DNA of 8,798 nt, taken from assembly GCA_944322775.1 (NCBI GenBank), contig CALUQA010000037.1:1-8798 (forward strand). The letters are read 5' to 3'. Source of the DNA: an uncultured Elusimicrobiales bacterium (GTDB taxonomy: Bacteria > Elusimicrobiota > Elusimicrobia > Elusimicrobiales > Elusimicrobiaceae). Below, one piece after another: positions 6,275-8,798 of the stretch. Each line of letters starts with the position of its first letter. The first letter of the stretch is position 1. The position numbers were made by a program, and so were the translations under genes. The notes below the pieces were generated by a model. The model was not told the DNA's origin. It saw nothing but the letters and a program-made list of their open reading frames with translations, and did no database searches.

Positions 6275-8277
6275 AAGCGGCCCTCCTCAAACGCGGGGGA
6301 AAGGAACAAAAGCTGCGGATCCACCGTTCTTTTGACGGCCGTAAACAGCGGGTCGGGGCGGAAGAACAGTTGGGCCTTTGCCGGCTGTTTGGGCAAGGCT
6401 TGCGGCGTGGCATAGATTTTGAAAAACACTTTTGTTATCATGCCCAGCGCGCCCACGGAGCCGGCAAACAGACGGCACAAATTGTAGCCGGCGGCGTTTT
6501 TCATCAGTTTGCCGCCATAGTTTACAATATCGCCGCTGGGCATAATGGCCTGCACGCCCGTCAGCTGCGCGGTAAACGCGGGCCACGCTTTAGAGGCTAT
6601 CAGCCCGCCCAGCGTGCCGGGATAGTCCGGCGGCAGTTGGGCATACACCCCCTGCTGTGCCAGGGCGTTTAGCAAGTCTTTCACGCGTACCCCCGCCTGT
6701 GCAACGGCCATGTAATTGGTCTTGTCTATGTCCAAAATTTGGTTTAAATCTTTTGTGGAAAGCGTCTGCGCACAAAGGGTTTTCCACTGGCTGTTAGTGC
6801 CGACAACGGCCGTCTTTTCTTTTTGTTCAAAACGTGTTTTGATTTCCTGCGCCAGACGGCAGACAGCGGGGTCTGTTTCTTGGTACAGGGAGGATTTATC
6901 TTCAAACCCGACGGGAATAATTTTGCCCGGGTTAGCCAGGTTAAAAGGGTCAAAAGCCTGTTTGATTTGGGTAAATAAGCGCAGGGTCTGGCGGGAATAT
7001 TGATACGCCATGACGGAGCGTTTTTCTACCCCGATGCCATGTTCGCCCGACACGGTGCCGCCGCAGTCCACACAGGCTTTTAAAATTTCGTGCAGGGTTT
7101 TGTTGACGCGGCGGGTTTGTTCGGGCTGGCGTGCATCAAACACAATTTGCGGGTGAAAGTTGCCGTCCCCCGCGTGGAAAAGCAAGCTGGCCGTTACGCC
7201 GTTTTGGTCAATAATGGTGCGCACTTTGGCCAGCGCGGCCGGCAGCTGGCTGCGCGGCACGGTGCCGTCTCCCACGGCCACATTGGGGGCCAGTGCCGCC
7301 ATGGCCGAATAGGCCGCGCGGCGCCCGCTCCACAGTTTTTCCCGCTCGGCTTCCGTCTTGGCGGCGGTAAAGGTTTGGCAGCCGCGCGCTTTGCACAGTT
7401 CTTCCAGCGTTTGGGCGTCTTGTTTAATTTGTTTTAAATCGCCGTCCAATTCAATAATCAGCAAGGCCTGGGCGTCGGTGGGGTAACCGGCGTGGGCAAA
7501 CTCTTCCACCGCGCGGGTGGTAATTTGGTCCATGGCTTCCACACAACGCGGAATAAGCCCGCGGGCCACCAAGTCGCTTACGGTTTGCACGCTGGCCGCC
7601 AAAGAAGGAAAGGTGGCCAAAAAAGTTTTGACATGTTTGGGGGCCGGCAAAATTTTAACGCGCATGCGTTTAATCAGCCCCAAGGTGCCTTCGCTTCCGG
7701 CCGTCAGGCCCAACCAGTCGGGGCCGGGGGCATCGTGGCGGAAGGTAAAGGTTTGGCCTTGCGGGGTGATAAACTCTATGCTTAAGGTGTTGTCGCAGGT
7801 ATTGCCGTATTTTAGGCACCGCGCCCCGCTGGCGTTTTGTGCCAAATTGCCCGAAAGAGTGCTCACTTTTTCGCTGGCCGGGTCGGGCGCGTAAAAAAAG
7901 CCCAGCGGCGCCAGCGCCTGTTGCAAATCCCCCGTTACGGTGCAGGGGGCCGCTTCGGCAAAGCCGTGGGCGGTGTCTATGGTGTAAATTTGGCAAAGCG
8001 GGTTTAGGTTAATGACCACACCGCCTTTGACGGCCGAGCAGCTGCCGGCGTGGTTGGTGGCGGCGGCACGGGCAATAAAAGGGATTTTTTCGCGCGCGAG
8101 CAGGCAAACAAGCGGCTCAAGCAAAGAAGGGTTGTTTACCGTCACGACGGCATCGGGGCGGAAGCGGCTTTGGGAACAGTCGTATCCGTTAAGGGCCAAA
8201 GAAACGGGGTCCGTCTGTACGTTATGGGCCCCCAACAGGTGTTTTAATTGTTTTAAAATGTGCGGCGCCAATTGCAT
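6271..8277 (-). CDS. glcD: GlcD-GlcE fusion FAD-linked 2-hydroxyacid oxidase
   Basis: This flavoprotein should oxidise a 2-hydroxyacid (glycolate, D-lactate or similar) to the 2-oxoacid. Residues 1-460 are a full GlcD: FAD-binding PCMH domain with the loop RAAATNHAG (70-78), PDPASEKVSTLSGNLAQNASG (131-151), LKYGNT, then the oxidase C-terminal domain with FHAGDGNFH (367-375), GGTVSGEHGIG (406-416) and FDPFNLANPGKI (442-453). Residues about 470-668 are a second, shorter PCMH domain resembling GlcE: VAQAGVRVKDLLNAL (525-539), PGTLGGLIAS (553-562) and YGGKLMKNAAGYNL (587-600), then LFAGSVGALGMIT. GlcE alone is normally about 350 residues, so its C-terminal cap is missing or reduced. The 668-residue frame is continuous and the end overlaps glcF by 4 bp. 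No Shine-Dalgarno precedes the ATG at 8277. The family is certain; the substrate is not. Confidence 0.9.
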   Translation of the reverse strand: MQLAPHILKQLKHLLGAHNVQTDPVSLALNGYDCSQSRFRPDAVVTVNNPSLLEPLVCLLAREKIPFIARAAATNHAGSCSAVKGGVVINLNPLCQIYTIDTAHGFAEAAPCTVTGDLQQALAPLGFFYAPDPASEKVSTLSGNLAQNASGARCLKYGNTCDNTLSIEFITPQGQTFTFRHDAPGPDWLGLTAGSEGTLGLIKRMRVKILPAPKHVKTFLATFPSLAASVQTVSDLVARGLIPRCVEAMDQITTRAVEEFAHAGYPTDAQALLIIELDGDLKQIKQDAQTLEELCKARGCQTFTAAKTEAEREKLWSGRRAAYSAMAALAPNVAVGDGTVPRSQLPAALAKVRTIIDQNGVTASLLFHAGDGNFHPQIVFDARQPEQTRRVNKTLHEILKACVDCGGTVSGEHGIGVEKRSVMAYQYSRQTLRLFTQIKQAFDPFNLANPGKIIPVGFEDKSSLYQETDPAVCRLAQEIKTRFEQKEKTAVVGTNSQWKTLCAQTLSTKDLNQILDIDKTNYMAVAQAGVRVKDLLNALAQQGVYAQLPPDYPGTLGGLIASKAWPAFTAQLTGVQAIMPSGDIVNYGGKLMKNAAGYNLCRLFAGSVGALGMITKVFFKIYATPQALPKQPAKAQLFFRPDPLFTAVKRTVDPQLLFLSPAFEEGRL

Positions 8278-8341
8278 AAATAGTATAGTTATATATAGAG
8301 TTAAAAATCAGTATTTTTGCTATACTGTCATTATATTATTT
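8278..8341. promoter_or_regulatory. Compact divergent promoter region, glc operon / metallophosphatase
   Basis: Only 64 AT-rich bases separate two divergent start codons. On the plus strand, TGCTATACT (8318-8326) is an extended -10 element that would start transcription near 8333, leaving a leader of about 9 nt. On the minus strand, TATACT (8283-8288) would start almost at the glcD ATG, and a TATATA run (8291-8296) is an alternative a few bases upstream. Neither gene has a Shine-Dalgarno sequence, which is consistent with leaderless or near-leaderless mRNAs. No convincing -35 hexamer was found for any of these. Confidence 0.5.
8309..8327. repeat. Inverted repeat CAGTAT-N7-ATACTG in the divergent promoter
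   Basis: Two perfect 6-base arms (8309-8314 and 8322-8327) are separated by 7 bases. The right arm overlaps the extended -10 of the plus-strand gene. A 13-bp centre-to-centre spacing is compatible with a dimeric regulator, but this is inference from position and symmetry only. The repeat is not followed by a T run long enough to suggest a terminator. Confidence 0.4.
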
Positions 8342-8798
8342 ATGGTAGAACAGAGGCCACAGCGTCAGGTAGTTGTGATAGGGGATGTGCACGGTCAGTA
8401 CGAGCCCTTTGTAATTATGTTGCGCCACGCCGGGCTGATTGACGGCGATTTAAAGTGGATAGGCGGCCGCAACCGCTTGGTGCAAATGGGCGATATTTTT
8501 GACCGCGGCCCCAAGCCGCGCCAAGTGGACGATTTGCTGGACTCTTTGCAGCGCCAGGCCAACGCCAGCCAGGGGGAAGTAATCCGCCTGGTGGGCAACC
8601 ACGAGCTGGAACTGCTGATGAGCAATTTTTTAATTTCCGGCTTTAACAAAGAAGAAGCCAAACTGGTGCGCGACAAATTAAAACGCCAAGTGCTGGATTG
8701 TGAAATCCGCGCGGCCTATTCCTACAAAGGTTTTTTGTTTACGCATGCGGGCGTGACGCACAAACTGATGAAAATTTTTAAAATGCAGTTGGACGAAC
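8342..8798 (+). CDS. Shelph-like calcineurin-type metallophosphatase, N-terminal part
   Basis: This is a PPP-superfamily metallophosphoesterase with a two-metal centre, cut by the window end after 152 codons. The metal-binding motifs appear in order: GDVHG (14-18), GDIFDRG (50-56), GNHE (85-88) and the His of FTHAG (H135). The phrase GLIDGDLKWIGGRNRLVQMGD (31-51) and the spacing to GNHE match bacterial Shewanella-like phosphatases (Shelphs) better than ApaH or the PrpA/PrpB group. There is no signal peptide or membrane segment in the part seen, so the protein is probably cytoplasmic. The start at 8342 is the only ATG near the first motif; it has no Shine-Dalgarno and probably a very short leader. 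The substrate is unknown: members act on phosphoproteins or small phosphate esters. It is transcribed away from the glc operon. Confidence 0.88.
   Translation, partial: MVEQRPQRQVVVIGDVHGQYEPFVIMLRHAGLIDGDLKWIGGRNRLVQMGDIFDRGPKPRQVDDLLDSLQRQANASQGEVIRLVGNHELELLMSNFLISGFNKEEAKLVRDKLKRQVLDCEIRAAYSYKGFLFTHAGVTHKLMKIFKMQLDE

Noticed and set aside
7517..7894. Plus-strand open frame of 125 codons antisense to the GlcD part
   Set aside because: Its translation shows no recognisable domain, and the opposite strand encodes clear GlcD motifs throughout.
8395..8676. Minus-strand open frame antisense to the metallophosphatase
   Set aside because: The plus strand carries all PPP-family motifs in order here; the antisense frame is low-complexity and Ser-rich with no family match.

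Overview
The window looks like ordinary bacterial chromosome. Genes are tightly packed, several reading frames overlap by 4 bp, and no transposase, integrase, tRNA, rRNA or CRISPR array is visible. Everything from position 1 to about 8277 is on the minus strand; one divergent gene on the plus strand runs off the right end. A multi-pass membrane phosphotransferase, an HD-GYP protein and an FAD/iron-sulfur hydroxyacid oxidase suggest a free-living-type metabolism. The protein sequences have an Elusimicrobiota-like feel to me, but that placement is low-confidence inference.

In the direction of minus-strand transcription (right to left), the first unit is a three-gene operon. It holds a GlcD-GlcE fusion flavoprotein (6271-8277), a GlcF-like iron-sulfur subunit (4991-6274) and a GAF plus HD-GYP cyclic-dinucleotide phosphodiesterase (3783-4994). 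Each junction is a 4-bp ATGA overlap with a Shine-Dalgarno sequence inside the upstream gene, so translation is probably coupled. The first two genes should form a 2-hydroxyacid (glycolate or D-lactate type) dehydrogenase. The third is a signalling enzyme of unusual company. After a 123-bp gap with a palindrome and a possible promoter comes an LtaS/MdoB-type membrane sulfatase-fold enzyme (1710-3659), which is visibly AT-richer than the glc genes. Then follow mnmA (564-1646), for 2-thiolation of wobble uridine in tRNA, and the ribosomal pair rplU (125-436) and rpmA (1-106, cut by the window edge). rplU-rpmA has its own strong -10 element and a leader of about 80 nt with two possible hairpins.

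On the plus strand, from 8342 to the end, is a partial Shelph-like PPP-family metallophosphatase. It is divided from the divergent glc operon by only 64 bp, which contain overlapping promoter-like elements and a 6-bp inverted repeat.

The most interesting region is the oxidase operon. GlcF keeps both ferredoxin-type 4Fe-4S motifs but has lost the cysteines of both CCG domains. GlcE is reduced to about 200 residues fused to the end of GlcD. The operon ends with a probable c-di-GMP phosphodiesterase. No gene-free stretch exceeds about 130 bp.
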